A stretch of 64,000 nucleotides of DNA from Crocinitomix algicola (GCF_001661595.2 NZ_LYPF02000001.1:248001-312000); one strand, 5' to 3'; shown: positions 1 through 8,889, numbered from the stretch's first letter. The notes: generated by a model from the sequence alone, not told the origin. Numbers and translations are program-made.

Positions 1-459
1 ACAACAAATAAAGTCTTAAATGAAGATTTAGGTATGCCTCACTCCCCATTGATAGTTGGAGACAAGCTATTTTTATTGCAATCTGCTAAAGGAAATCTTG
101 TTGAAGTTGATCGGAAAACAGGTGAAATCACAGAAATTGTAAATTTGAAAGGCTTTGTAAGAGGCATGGCCTATTATAAAGACTATTTGTTTATCGGTTT
201 ATCTAAACTTCGAAAAAACTCGAGCACATTTGCTAAGCTACCAATTGCAGATTTAGCCAACCATTCAGGCATTGCAATTGTACATGTTCCAACAGGGGCA
301 TTCTGCGGAGAAATAAAATACCACACATCTGTCGATGAAATTTTTGATATTGAAATATTCCCCGGTTTTAAACGCCCGAATATTTTGAATAAAAATAGAG
401 AAGAAAGTCAATTAGGAATATCCATACCCCAAAAAACATTTTGGGCCGTAAAACAATAA
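1..459 (+). CDS. TIGR03032 / DUF4915 family protein, C-terminal part
   Basis: The frame is open from base 1, so the start lies outside the window; 152 residues remain. What is seen: a beta-propeller-like string ending in the family's typical block, with FVRGMAYYKDYLFIGLSKLR, then LPI, a GIAIVHVPTG segment and an EIFDIEIFPG-like segment. This block matches the C-terminus of TIGR03032 (DUF4915) proteins, whose biochemical role is not known to me. The stop is followed after two bases by the ATG of the FG-GAP repeat gene, so the two are probably cotranscribed and translationally coupled. The ATG at 34 is internal to the conserved fold and is not the true start. Confidence 0.75.
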   Translation, partial: TTNKVLNEDLGMPHSPLIVGDKLFLLQSAKGNLVEVDRKTGEITEIVNLKGFVRGMAYYKDYLFIGLSKLRKNSSTFAKLPIADLANHSGIAIVHVPTGAFCGEIKYHTSVDEIFDIEIFPGFKRPNILNKNREESQLGISIPQKTFWAVKQ

Positions 460-461
460 AT

Positions 462-1826
462 ATGAAAAAGAATAACCAAATCGCCATGAATGATTTCAAA
501 GCTGTTGCTAAAGAAATCAATCTTCACATTAGAACGGGAACGTGGAAGGAGCTTTCCAACACTGTAAAAGACAGACTTTCAAGTCGTCTTTCAAATTTAT
601 ACTACCGTCTTAAGCACTACTTTTCAAAAGAAACCTTATTCAAAACACTAGGTGCTGCAATTTTCTTGATTTCTGGCAATTTAAATGCCCAAACTTTTGC
701 TCCGCATATTGCCAATCCATTTGGTATCGAAGAGGTCTCGGCGTATTTTCATCAACCTGAATTTGTTGATTTAGATGGTGATGGTGATTTGGATATATTA
801 ACTTCAACTGCAGAATCAGAATCCTTTTTATACCAGGAAAATATTGGAGATAATTTAAATCCTGAATATGCAGAAGGCGTTTTAAATCCATTCGGACTTT
901 TACCTTCTTACTACACTTATACTCCTAGAGCGGTTGATATTGACGGAGATGGAGATCTCGATATATTTTCAACCGGAGATTATGGTGAGTATACTTTCTA
1001 TGAAAATATCGGTACAGCGACTGAACCAGAATTTGCAGCAGAAGAGTTGTCCCCATTTGGAATGAGCGATACGTATAGTTTTTTAGTTGGTATTGTTGAT
1101 ATGGATAATGATGGAGATTACGATATTGTATCTACAATGATAGAAATTGAAGGGTATGCTTATGATTTTGGTGTTAAGTATTATGAGAACACAGGATCAG
1201 CTACTGCACCAATTTTCGGGGAGATAGAAGGTGTTATGGATGCTTTTGGTTTAACCCCTACTCCTTCTGAATATATGTTGACTTTTGGAGATTTAGTTGA
1301 TTTTGATGGAGATGGTGATTTTGATTTAATGCGTGTTGATTTTTATGGTGACAAAATCTATTACCATGAAAACATTGGCACTGCTGAAGAAGCTGAATTT
1401 GAAGGTGGGGATGGTATAGAGGATCCTTTTGGTTTAGATGTTGATTTACCTGAATCGTATACTTCAGGTGTAACAATGGTAGACATTGACGATGATAGCG
1501 ATCTTGATGTGTTTTTTACGGACTACTATGGTGGAACTCACTTTTTTGAGAATAAATCAATAAATATTGGAATTGATGAAAGTCCTGAGTCACTGAATTT
1601 GACAATATTTCCGAATCCTGCAACTCACACAATACAAATCGATGGAGATATTAATAGTCAATCTATAGAACTAATCAATGTAATGGATTTAAATGGCCGT
1701 ACTATTCTAACATTTGACAATAAGTCGCCTTTAGTAAATGTATCAAGCTTAAATTCCGGAACCTATATTCTTGAAGTTCAAACAATAAACGGAAGAACTA
1801 TCACTGAAAAATTCAATAAGCAATAA
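462..1826 (+). CDS. T9SS-secreted FG-GAP/VCBS repeat protein with long pre-signal N-terminus
   Basis: 454 residues. The ATG at 462 is preferred to an in-frame TTG at 441 that overlaps the upstream gene. Residues 1-58 are charged and helical; a hydrophobic segment (about 59-72) then ends in NLNAQ, a likely signal peptidase site, so the signal is unusually internal. The body has five repeats, each with a calcium-loop-like motif (DLDGDGDLD, DIDGDGDLD, DMDNDGDYD, DFDGDGDFD, DIDDDSDLD) and most preceded by NPFG or a variant. The last ~75 residues (IFPNPATHTIQIDG to the end) are a type A T9SS sorting domain. It is likely a surface or secreted propeller protein; its ligand is unknown. Link to the TIGR03032 gene is by adjacency only. 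Confidence 0.85.
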   Translation: MKKNNQIAMNDFKAVAKEINLHIRTGTWKELSNTVKDRLSSRLSNLYYRLKHYFSKETLFKTLGAAIFLISGNLNAQTFAPHIANPFGIEEVSAYFHQPEFVDLDGDGDLDILTSTAESESFLYQENIGDNLNPEYAEGVLNPFGLLPSYYTYTPRAVDIDGDGDLDIFSTGDYGEYTFYENIGTATEPEFAAEELSPFGMSDTYSFLVGIVDMDNDGDYDIVSTMIEIEGYAYDFGVKYYENTGSATAPIFGEIEGVMDAFGLTPTPSEYMLTFGDLVDFDGDGDFDLMRVDFYGDKIYYHENIGTAEEAEFEGGDGIEDPFGLDVDLPESYTSGVTMVDIDDDSDLDVFFTDYYGGTHFFENKSINIGIDESPESLNLTIFPNPATHTIQIDGDINSQSIELINVMDLNGRTILTFDNKSPLVNVSSLNSGTYILEVQTINGRTITEKFNKQ

Positions 1827-1834
1827 AACTAATT

Positions 1835-1867
1835 CATTACGGAATTGGTTCAACCGATTCCGTAATG
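1835..1867. terminator. Convergent-gene hairpin, possible bidirectional terminator
   Basis: Arms 1835-1848 and 1854-1867 form a 14-bp stem with one G-T wobble around a 5-base loop. The hairpin lies between the stop of the FG-GAP gene and the end of the convergent lipoprotein gene and covers that gene's last codons. Neither side has a long T run, so termination efficiency is uncertain. Confidence 0.5.
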
Positions 1868-2592
1868 ATTTCTGATAATAATTTTAAACTATCCTTCTCA
1901 AATAATAAAGGTAATTCAGCTAAGGGTTTGCCAATTGGAGCTTCATAATTTAAGTAGTCTTGAAATCTCATTTTACCAATCATGCGCGAATTAAAAGCTG
2001 ATCGGAATCTCACCCCTCCTCCATTCGTACTGTATTTGTAGGCGATAAAATCAACCTGATTTGTATTCTGGTTGATCCAATAATAAAACACATCATCGAA
2101 ATCAGTTCCGCCACCCTCTTCATCAAAATGTACACTAATCGTAGCATAAACAGATTCATTTATTATACAATCATCCAATTTAGTTTTATTCGCTGCGGGA
2201 TCTTTAAGTTTTAATGGAAGACAAACAAAGTAAATCACAGAATTTAAGGATTCAGCATATTTTGCTTCCTCTTCTTTTGACAAAATTAGTCTAGCTCCAT
2301 CTGCATAACGAACAAATCCATTATTCGTAAGCGTATCTCTTAACAACTTACCCGACTTATTTGATGATTTCGAATATATATAATTACCCTCATTGAATTG
2401 GAAACTATATTGATCACCCCTAAAAACAAACCTATAATTGCCTAACTCACCATGAGCGTGATAAACGCTATCCAATAATGAATCTACTGGTTCAACTGTG
2501 TGGTTGTTTCCAACCGTTTTTTCACCATTAATACCAGAATTACAAGCACTAAATACACTTAAGGCCAATGTCAATCCAATTATTATTCTCAT
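1837..2592 (-). CDS. Lipoprotein, DUF6503-like
   Basis: 251 residues from the ATG at 2592, which is chosen over one at 2631 because MRIIIGLTLALSVFSAC is then a clean lipoprotein signal (lipobox FSAC) and AAGAGGA lies just upstream. The mature part begins with a spacer and then DSLLDSVYHAHGELGNYRFV, with alternating beta strands such as RFVFRGDQYSFQF. The composition and length resemble DUF6503 proteins of Bacteroidota, often misnamed deoxyribose-phosphate aldolase; I assign this from memory of the pattern. It is probably anchored in the outer membrane or periplasm. Function unknown. Confidence 0.65.
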   Translation of the reverse strand: MRIIIGLTLALSVFSACNSGINGEKTVGNNHTVEPVDSLLDSVYHAHGELGNYRFVFRGDQYSFQFNEGNYIYSKSSNKSGKLLRDTLTNNGFVRYADGARLILSKEEEAKYAESLNSVIYFVCLPLKLKDPAANKTKLDDCIINESVYATISVHFDEEGGGTDFDDVFYYWINQNTNQVDFIAYKYSTNGGGVRFRSAFNSRMIGKMRFQDYLNYEAPIGKPLAELPLLFEKDSLKLLSEIITESVEPIP

Positions 2593-2630
2593 ATCCTCTT
2601 GATTTGACCGATGGGTCAAAAAGTTTATCA

Positions 2631-3080
2631 TTAAGCCTTATCAACCTTGACAGCAACAAATCCTTTAGGTCCTGATTCTATCTCAAAGCTAACTTTATCA
2701 CCTTCTGCAATCGGTTCGTTTGTATTATTGACGTGCACAAAGTAACTTTCTTGCGAATTAGAATCTTTTATAAAGCCATAACCTTTCTCATCATTAAAAA
2801 AGCTTACTTTACCTTGATGGATTGGATCCTCTTCAATATCCTTTTTTTTAGGAACTCCAAGGACTATATTTGAAGCATCAATTTCTTTCTTCTTTTTTGT
2901 TGGATCCGGTGGAGTATCTGTAATCATTCCATTTTCATCAACGTAAGCAATCATATCGTCAAGGCTATTGCCTCCCGATTTTTCTTTTCTGGCTTCTTTC
3001 TTTGCTTGTTTCTCCTTACGCTTTTGGATTTTTTTCTTCTCTTTTTCTTTTTTGTTAAATGTTTCGTTTGATCTTCCCAT
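2631..3080 (-). CDS. Cold shock domain protein with Lys/Glu-rich N-terminal extension
   Basis: 149 residues. The C-terminal ~65 residues are a cold shock domain: GKVSFFNDEKGYGFIKD contains RNP1 (GYGFI) and SYFVHV matches RNP2, the aromatic faces that bind single-stranded nucleic acid. The first ~35 residues are almost entirely Lys, Glu, Arg and Gln, followed by a linker. The usual CspA is ~67 residues, so this is an extended form. The role is probably RNA chaperone or nucleoid/ribosome-associated (inference). The 38-base gap to the lipoprotein start downstream suggests possible cotranscription. Confidence 0.85.
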   Translation of the reverse strand: MGRSNETFNKKEKEKKKIQKRKEKQAKKEARKEKSGGNSLDDMIAYVDENGMITDTPPDPTKKKKEIDASNIVLGVPKKKDIEEDPIHQGKVSFFNDEKGYGFIKDSNSQESYFVHVNNTNEPIAEGDKVSFEIESGPKGFVAVKVDKA

Positions 3081-3307
3081 TAAAATATTTTCATTAATAA
3101 TTCAGTCTATTACACGGAGCGGTTGCTATTGTGTTAAAAGAAAGACTTGAATTAGGAAGCGCACACCCCACTTCAATCAAAGATTTGCTAGAAACAATAA
3201 CGACTGTCTTAACCCTGCAAGACTTTACAAAGTTAGGGCATTTAAATCCTAATCCCTAAAAAAAATGAATAAGTTCTGAACAAAACTGTTTTTCGTTTGA
3301 ATCTGAA

Positions 3308-4081
3308 TCAAAAGCGAATGGACACTGAAAATTCTGAATAGACATATTTGCCCTGATGTTTTGCCGGGAACCAATTGGGCATTTCTTCAATAACGCGAAC
3401 AGCAGCTTGATCTAAATCTGGGTGAATTGAATTAGAAATTTTTACCTCTTCTACTTCACCTTTAGGGTTAATAAGAAAAGAGACCATAACAGTTGGGTCA
3501 CCAATATCATTAGCAACATTAGGTATTTCTAAATTTGAATTAATGTAGTTACCAAGCTTATTTGATGCTTTCACATCGTTGTATTTATGTCCAAATCGTG
3601 ACATTCGTTTGGCTATTGAATAAACCTTTTTACCTGACTCGCTGAAATAGTACTGTGCAAGCATTCCCTTTCTAGGATGGTAAAATTCGGCTCGTTGAAA
3701 CTCATTTCCAATATCGTAAAATTCAATCCATCCATCTAGTTTTCCTTTTTTTAAAGATCCTGATTGATATTTTGCTCCATTATCATGATAAACTTCAAAA
3801 GGACCACTGAGTTTATTTTTGGTTAATTCGATTCCTCCGCATTTTTTTAATGAATTCAAACTTATTATTTCAACAGTCAATTCTTTTTTTGACTGCGGAA
3901 TGATAATATAATATTCCGCTAATTCCGATGATGGGACAATGTTCATTTCCTGTGAAAAATAGACGGTATCCTTTTGGGCATTACCGTGGAAATTATGAAC
4001 TAAAAAGAAAGTTAAAAACAATAAATATCGCACAAAAAGTAGTTTGTCAGAGAGTAGTTCCATTTGAATAACGTTATACAT
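3308..4081 (-). CDS. Secreted MORN-repeat / TonB C-terminal domain protein
   Basis: 257 residues from the ATG at 4081; a second ATG at 4063 is possible. A hydrophobic N-terminus (LLFVRYLLFLTFFLVHNF...GNAQ) is a signal peptide. The middle has MORN/YwqK-like antitoxin-type repeats (GPFEVYHDNGAKYQSGSLKKGKLDGWIEFYD is the region at residues ~93-123). The last ~85 residues carry a TonB C-terminal fold: VMVSFLINPKGEVEEVKI, then AAVRVIEEMPNWFPAKHQGK. No Pro-rich periplasmic spanner is present, so this is not a classical energy-transducing TonB. It is probably a periplasmic or envelope protein of unknown partner. Confidence 0.75.
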   Translation of the reverse strand: MYNVIQMELLSDKLLFVRYLLFLTFFLVHNFHGNAQKDTVYFSQEMNIVPSSELAEYYIIIPQSKKELTVEIISLNSLKKCGGIELTKNKLSGPFEVYHDNGAKYQSGSLKKGKLDGWIEFYDIGNEFQRAEFYHPRKGMLAQYYFSESGKKVYSIAKRMSRFGHKYNDVKASNKLGNYINSNLEIPNVANDIGDPTVMVSFLINPKGEVEEVKISNSIHPDLDQAAVRVIEEMPNWFPAKHQGKYVYSEFSVSIRF

Positions 4082-4123
4082 CTATTTAAGTCACAAGAAT
4101 ATTTCTTTAAAACTTTGATTTTA

Positions 4124-4131
4124 CAAAGATA
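4124..4131 (-). promoter_or_regulatory. Putative -7 box TATCTTTG
   Basis: Matches the Bacteroidota TANNTTTG consensus on the minus strand, 43 bases upstream of the TonB-C/MORN gene start. No clear -33 TTG at standard spacing. Confidence 0.4.
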
Positions 4132-4150
4132 AATATCATATTGAAGAACT

Positions 4151-4816
4151 ATGATTACAAAAGAATTATTCATTTACCTTTCTAAACTAGAAAAAAACAA
4201 TAATCGTGATTGGTTTAACAAAAACAAAGCGAGTTATCTTCAATATCATGCAGAAGTTAAGAATCTCTTTCAAGACGTGCACGATCAATTAGCCAAACAA
4301 GATCAAATAGAAAGTCATAAGTTGATGCGAATTTATAGGGATATTCGTTTTTCAAAGGATAAGACTCCCTTTAAGCCTCGTTTTGCGGGTAGTTTTAAAC
4401 GAGCAACACCTGCTTTAAGAGGTGGGTATTTTTTAAACATCCAGCCTGGAGCCTCTATTGCCGGTGGCGGATTTTATGGCCCAAATCCTAAAGATTTAAA
4501 AAGAATTCGTGAAGAATTAGAGATGGATGCAACACCTCTCAGACAAATCATCAATGAGCCTAAATTCTCTCATGTTTTTGGATCATTACTTGGAGAAGAG
4601 GTAAAAACTGCTCCTAGAGGATTCAGTGCAGACCACGATGCTATTGATTTGATTCGTAAAAAACAATTCTATGTAATGCACCAATTCACGGATGAAGAGG
4701 TCATGTCGCCTGATTTCAGTAGTAAAGTTGTAGAAGTATATAAAACGATTCTCCCTTTTTTCGATTATATGAGCGAAGTGCTTACAACGGATTTAAACGG
4801 AGAATCGATTCTTTAA
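4151..4816 (+). CDS. DUF2461 domain-containing protein
   Basis: 221 residues, a full-length match to the DUF2461 / TIGR02453 family. Seen: the N-terminal LSKLEKNNNRDWFNKNKASY signature, MRIYRDIRFSKDKTPFKP, and GGFYGPNPKDLKRIREELE in the middle. The family is cytosolic, widespread and has no established activity. The gene is divergent from the TonB-C protein and converges with the SRPBCC-GyrI gene one base beyond its stop. Confidence 0.9.
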   Translation: MITKELFIYLSKLEKNNNRDWFNKNKASYLQYHAEVKNLFQDVHDQLAKQDQIESHKLMRIYRDIRFSKDKTPFKPRFAGSFKRATPALRGGYFLNIQPGASIAGGGFYGPNPKDLKRIREELEMDATPLRQIINEPKFSHVFGSLLGEEVKTAPRGFSADHDAIDLIRKKQFYVMHQFTDEEVMSPDFSSKVVEVYKTILPFFDYMSEVLTTDLNGESIL

Positions 4817-4817
4817 C

Positions 4818-5744
4818 TTACCTAGTACCAAAAGAGATTTCTGTGATTAGTTCTTCTTTAGAAACCTGCGATGGGTCATTCATGTATCGCTCGAATGGAA
4901 AGTACTTTTTATCCGCTTTAAATTCTTTGTTTCTACTCATCATTTGTTGTAATGTCCATGCATTTCCCAAATGATCATAAGGTCCAGTATGGCGAACAGT
5001 ATGTAAAGTAGATTTTGGCAATTCTCCAATATAGAATGGTGCGTCAATTTCAGTTTTGCTGTCTACAATTACTCCAACGGCATATCCCACTTGTCTATTT
5101 TTAATATCCCATTTATGGTACACAGAAACAACCTCCCCTGCTGGTTTGATATTTTGTTCATGAATATAACGCATCAATTTTTCAATGTTTTGAGACATAT
5201 CCTCTCCCATATTATCAATACTTGCAGACCCTTTTAAGCCAATAAAATTTTCGCCTTCAAACTGTTGCTTACCAAGTATATCGAGTTTCGAATTTACGTG
5301 ACCTACTTCTACATATTCTTTTAAGAGTTTAAGACCTCTTTCAAAATCCATTCCAATGAAAGCCGACATTGCTTTTTTCATCCAGAACATAAAAAATGGT
5401 AAGCTACTTTCCATTTTCCAGGCTACCGAAGTCCCGTCATGTTGTTCGGTTAGCATTAAACTCACCTTTGCTTTCGATTTGTAAGGCTTGAGAAAAGTTA
5501 AGTCAATATCTACTTGTTTATCCTCAATTTCATTGGTAATCTGCATGGTACCAGAACCTATCCTATTCCCCTCCCAACTTTGAAATTTTCCATTATCCTT
5601 TACCTCTACTTTAACACCATCTTCTAATATCATCCATGGCGACCAACTCCCCCATTCCCCTAGATTATTGATTTTTGGAAATATATCAATTGGTTTCGCA
5701 TCAATGTGTATTGTGCGTAAAACTGTCATTTTTGGCATAATCAA
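4818..5744 (-). CDS. SRPBCC (START-like) + GyrI-like effector-binding fusion protein
   Basis: 308 residues; starts at 5744, 5738 or 5729 are all possible. Residues ~8-145 form an SRPBCC/polyketide-cyclase-like domain (IHIDAKPIDIFPKINNLGEW, then WSPWMI and a lipid-binding style SVAWKMESSLPFFMFWMKKA). Residues ~155-308 resemble the GyrI-like/AraC effector-binding domain (AGEVVSVYHKWD, then LHTVRHTGPYDHLGNAW and FERYMNDPSQV near the end). This two-domain arrangement is common in Bacteroidota; both folds bind small hydrophobic molecules, and no DNA-binding domain is present. Substrate unknown. Confidence 0.85.
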   Translation of the reverse strand: MIMPKMTVLRTIHIDAKPIDIFPKINNLGEWGSWSPWMILEDGVKVEVKDNGKFQSWEGNRIGSGTMQITNEIEDKQVDIDLTFLKPYKSKAKVSLMLTEQHDGTSVAWKMESSLPFFMFWMKKAMSAFIGMDFERGLKLLKEYVEVGHVNSKLDILGKQQFEGENFIGLKGSASIDNMGEDMSQNIEKLMRYIHEQNIKPAGEVVSVYHKWDIKNRQVGYAVGVIVDSKTEIDAPFYIGELPKSTLHTVRHTGPYDHLGNAWTLQQMMSRNKEFKADKKYFPFERYMNDPSQVSKEELITEISFGTR

Positions 5745-5809
5745 TCGTTTAAGTTCAATAAAAAATAGTGAAAATATCGATTTTCGACTATATATTAAGA
5801 TTAAATCTT

Positions 5810-6679
5810 TTAAAAAGAGAAGTATTCCAACATGACCGAACGAGAAGTTTTCGTTTGATACTCTTCAAGCAATTGCTGAACAATAGGTTTTTGAATGATA
5901 TGGTCAAATGAATGAACTACCTGATTTAAGTTGCGATCCTTAAACCTACAACACTTTTGATAAGTTTTTAGTATATCAATAAACTCAGGTTTGTTTTGTT
6001 TCTTTAAACGATTATCTAAGGTTAAAAAGAAACTAGTGCCACCCCAATAAAATGAACTGTATTTATGATGCGTCATTAAACTATCTGAAACTTCAATAAA
6101 GGTTTTCGTTGTAGATTCATAATACGGTTGAGTTTCTTTTATTTTAGCTCTGTACAACGAATCAAATGACTTCTCAGTGATATATCCCATATTCATGAGT
6201 ATTTTTCGACTCAAATAGGTCGCAAAACCTTCTGTGAACCACTTATCTTGTTTTCCAATAAATGGCATTGCTAAATGACTAAATTCATGCGGCGCTGTCC
6301 AATCTTGTTTTAATTCTTCTAGTGTCGCATTTGGATTAACATATAGTTTAATGCTACTTTTCTTATTCTTTCGACTAGCTAAACCAAAAGAAACAGGTGT
6401 TGAACCTTGATCTGATCTTAAAAAGTTTACATGTACTTCAAAAGGATACCTTCCAAGCGTATTTTCTGTGGCACTGTAAACGGTTTTTATCCATGTTTCT
6501 AATTTTTCTTTTTCTGATTCGGAAAATGAATCTTTCCAGTTAAAAATAAGTCCTTTTTTTGAAAGAATTGGCGCTTTATTATTCATGGTTTGATCAGTCA
6601 TATTCTTCTGATCATTTTTACAGGAGAAAAATAATATAACAAAGAATAAAAATATCATTGAATGACCAATGTTTTTCAT
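5810..6679 (-). CDS. Gluzincin-like metallopeptidase lipoprotein
   Basis: 289 residues from the ATG at 6679, which puts a lipoprotein signal (IFLFFVILFFSC) at the N-terminus; ATGs at 6691 and 6709 would only lengthen it. The zinc site is visible: HEFSH (HExxH) followed 18 residues later by TEGFATYLSR, giving the third ligand Glu, as in gluzincin (M1-like or peptidase MA) proteins. It is smaller than M1 aminopeptidases and lacks a GAMEN motif, so it is likely a peptidase-MA-type protein. It probably acts in the periplasm or at the cell surface. Substrate unknown. Confidence 0.8.
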   Translation of the reverse strand: MKNIGHSMIFLFFVILFFSCKNDQKNMTDQTMNNKAPILSKKGLIFNWKDSFSESEKEKLETWIKTVYSATENTLGRYPFEVHVNFLRSDQGSTPVSFGLASRKNKKSSIKLYVNPNATLEELKQDWTAPHEFSHLAMPFIGKQDKWFTEGFATYLSRKILMNMGYITEKSFDSLYRAKIKETQPYYESTTKTFIEVSDSLMTHHKYSSFYWGGTSFFLTLDNRLKKQNKPEFIDILKTYQKCCRFKDRNLNQVVHSFDHIIQKPIVQQLLEEYQTKTSRSVMLEYFSF

Positions 6680-6783
6680 ACCCATATCCATATGTTCGAA
6701 TTTAGACAATTGGAATGAATTGTTGGGATGGAAATTAAACTTATTTTATATTTAACAGTCAAAGGATTAAAACTGAAAATTTT

Positions 6784-8079
6784 ATGCGAACACTTTTTAC
6801 TTGTTTTTATTTGAGCATGACGATGGGGTTTTCTCAATCATACTATTTTCCGCCTATCGATTCGGAAGAATGGGAAACAATAACCCCTTCTGACTTGGGC
6901 TGGTGCACGGAAGGATTTGAACCCTTGCGTGATTATCTTCAAGAGAAAAATACAAAAGCGTTTCTCATTCTTAAAGATGGGAAAATGGTTTTTGAAGAAT
7001 ATTACGAAGGATTTCATTCAGACAGCCTTTGGTATTGGGCATCCGCAGGTAAATGTATAACAGCTAGTTTAGTTGGTATTGCTGAGCAAGAAGGAGATTT
7101 AACGTTAAGTGATAAAAGTACGGATTATCTGGGGGCTGGATGGACGGATCTTTCATTAGAAGAAGAAGAAATGATTACAATTTATCATCAACTGACAATG
7201 ACAACGGGATTGAACGATTCAGATGATTTGGATTGTACTGATCCAGAATGTTTAACTTATTTAGCTGATCCGGGAACTAGATGGTCTTACCACAACGCTC
7301 CCTATACTCTATTGGATGAAGTTTTGAATTCTGCTACAGGATTAAGTTTAAACCTTTATGCTAACTTGAAATTGGAGGCTATAACTGGAATGGATGGATT
7401 ATTTATACCACTTGGTTATAATAATGTATATTTTAGTGTACCTAGAGACATGGCTAGATTCGGTATACTCATTAATAATAATGGGACATGGGAAGATTCT
7501 GAGGTTATTAATTCAGGTTATGTAGATGAGATGACCAACACCAGCCAAGAACTGAATAAGTCTTATGGTTATCTATGGTGGCTAAATGGTAAAGAGTCTT
7601 TTATGATTCCACAAACCGAAGTGGTATTTGACGGTCCAATTGCGCCAAATGCACCTGATGATATGATTTCTGCACTAGGAAAAAATGGTCAAATATTAAA
7701 TATTGTTCCTTCTCAAAACTTAATTGTCGTTCGTATGGGAGAGGAACCCGGAGGTATTGAAAGTTTGGTACCTACAATTCTAAATGATAAGATTTGGGAA
7801 TATTTAAATGAAATAATATGTGAAACCGCTTCTATCAATGACAATGATTCTTTTGACTTAGATGTTTATCCAAATCCTACCAACGGTAAAATTCAAGTTA
7901 ACCACAATAGTCCAAACACTTTAAATTATGAGTTATTCGATCAATACGGAAGACTATTAATGCACGGTGTTTTGAATGAATCGAATACAATCGATTTAAC
8001 GTTATATGCAAAGGGAAGTTATTATATCCGATATACTGATGGGCAATCCATTCATACATCTTCTATTGTTCTAAACTAA
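6784..8079 (+). CDS. T9SS-secreted serine hydrolase, class C beta-lactamase family
   Basis: 431 residues. A signal peptide ends near GFSQ. The serine-dependent penicillin-binding fold shows S87-A-G-K90 (SxxK) and Y169-H-N171 (YxN); the third motif is probably in ALGKNGQILNI (K-N-G in place of KTG or HxG). Residues ~355-431 form a type A sorting domain (LDVYPNPTNGKIQVN to the end). Family members include esterases, DD-peptidases and beta-lactamases, so the substrate cannot be read from sequence. A surface-delivered esterase or peptidase is the best guess. It is followed by a strong bidirectional terminator. Confidence 0.88.
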   Translation: MRTLFTCFYLSMTMGFSQSYYFPPIDSEEWETITPSDLGWCTEGFEPLRDYLQEKNTKAFLILKDGKMVFEEYYEGFHSDSLWYWASAGKCITASLVGIAEQEGDLTLSDKSTDYLGAGWTDLSLEEEEMITIYHQLTMTTGLNDSDDLDCTDPECLTYLADPGTRWSYHNAPYTLLDEVLNSATGLSLNLYANLKLEAITGMDGLFIPLGYNNVYFSVPRDMARFGILINNNGTWEDSEVINSGYVDEMTNTSQELNKSYGYLWWLNGKESFMIPQTEVVFDGPIAPNAPDDMISALGKNGQILNIVPSQNLIVVRMGEEPGGIESLVPTILNDKIWEYLNEIICETASINDNDSFDLDVYPNPTNGKIQVNHNSPNTLNYELFDQYGRLLMHGVLNESNTIDLTLYAKGSYYIRYTDGQSIHTSSIVLN

Positions 8080-8096
8080 CAAGAAAATAGGTTCAT

Positions 8097-8128
8097 AAAA
8101 AAACCCAGTCACAAGTGACTGGGTTTTT
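8097..8128. terminator. Bidirectional Rho-independent terminator
   Basis: A run of seven A, a perfect 9-bp stem (8104-8112 with 8115-8123; CCCAGTCAC/GTGACTGGG), a 2-base loop as drawn, and five T. The A and T flanks serve both the serine hydrolase gene (plus) and the T9SS gene at 8149 (minus). Confidence 0.92.
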
Positions 8129-8148
8129 AATTTTAAAATTGTTTGCTG

Positions 8149-8889
8149 TTATTGGATAGCAACTTTTTTGCTTTCAACAATACCATCAACTTCGATAGCA
8201 ACAACATAGATTCCAGGAGCTAAATCATTAATAGCAACTGAAGAAGTTCCTTGAGCCATTACTAAATTTTCAGTTTGAACAGTTTGACCGTTCATGTTAA
8301 TGATAGAAACATTTGCCATTTCTGAACCGTTTGTTCCTTCGTTTACAATTACTAATTCATCTCCTGAAGTGTAAACTTGAGAAAGTGATAATCCTAACTC
8401 TTCAACACCTGTGTGAACTGGTAATTCAGCAGTAAAACAATCTAAGTTGTTTGAAGTATCATCATCACCAACAATAATATCTTCGATTGTCTCACCATCT
8501 CCTGAGAAAGAAGCGATTCCGATTCCGTAAACAACCACACAAATTTCATAAGAAGTTGCAGCGTCAACACCAACCCAATCAATTCCAACAGTAGGAACAG
8601 TGAATGTACCTCCTGGAGCGATATCATCAGCAAGGATGTATCCATTAACACCACCAGCAGCTAAATCTAAACCTACAATAGAACCTTCAATTCCAAGGCT
8701 GAACCATAAAGTATCTCCAGCAGAATAAGTATTATCACTCATGTTCTCAGCTTCGAAATCGATCATTAAAGGATCTGAAGTTGAAGTAGAACCTGAAGTT
8801 GGGGTAATTAAGTTAGCAGCCCAATCATTTTGTGCACCTGCAGAGAAAACCATTGCTGTAGCAGCAATTAAAGTGTAAATTTTTTTCAT
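8149..8889 (-). CDS. T9SS type A cargo protein, paralogue of the next gene
   Basis: 246 residues. MKKIYTLIAATAMVFSAGAQ is a signal peptide. The mature part is one beta-rich domain with a conserved CVVVYGIGIASF segment and a C-F-T-A-E-L-P block, then a sorting domain from about residue 165 (LSLSQVYTSGDELVIVNEG to KKVAIQ). The paralogue at 9047 has matching CAVVYGVGIESY and C-L-T-A-V-L-P blocks, so the two likely arose by duplication. Codon use is more GC- and Ala-rich than in neighbours, consistent with high expression (inference). Function unknown. Confidence 0.85.
   Translation of the reverse strand: MKKIYTLIAATAMVFSAGAQNDWAANLITPTSGSTSTSDPLMIDFEAENMSDNTYSAGDTLWFSLGIEGSIVGLDLAAGGVNGYILADDIAPGGTFTVPTVGIDWVGVDAATSYEICVVVYGIGIASFSGDGETIEDIIVGDDDTSNNLDCFTAELPVHTGVEELGLSLSQVYTSGDELVIVNEGTNGSEMANVSIINMNGQTVQTENLVMAQGTSSVAINDLAPGIYVVAIEVDGIVESKKVAIQ

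Noticed and set aside
3225-3262. TTAGGG...CCCTAA inverted repeat as a terminator
   Set aside because: Loop of about 15 bases, only a 6-bp stem, followed by A not T, and no gene ends next to it on the plus strand.
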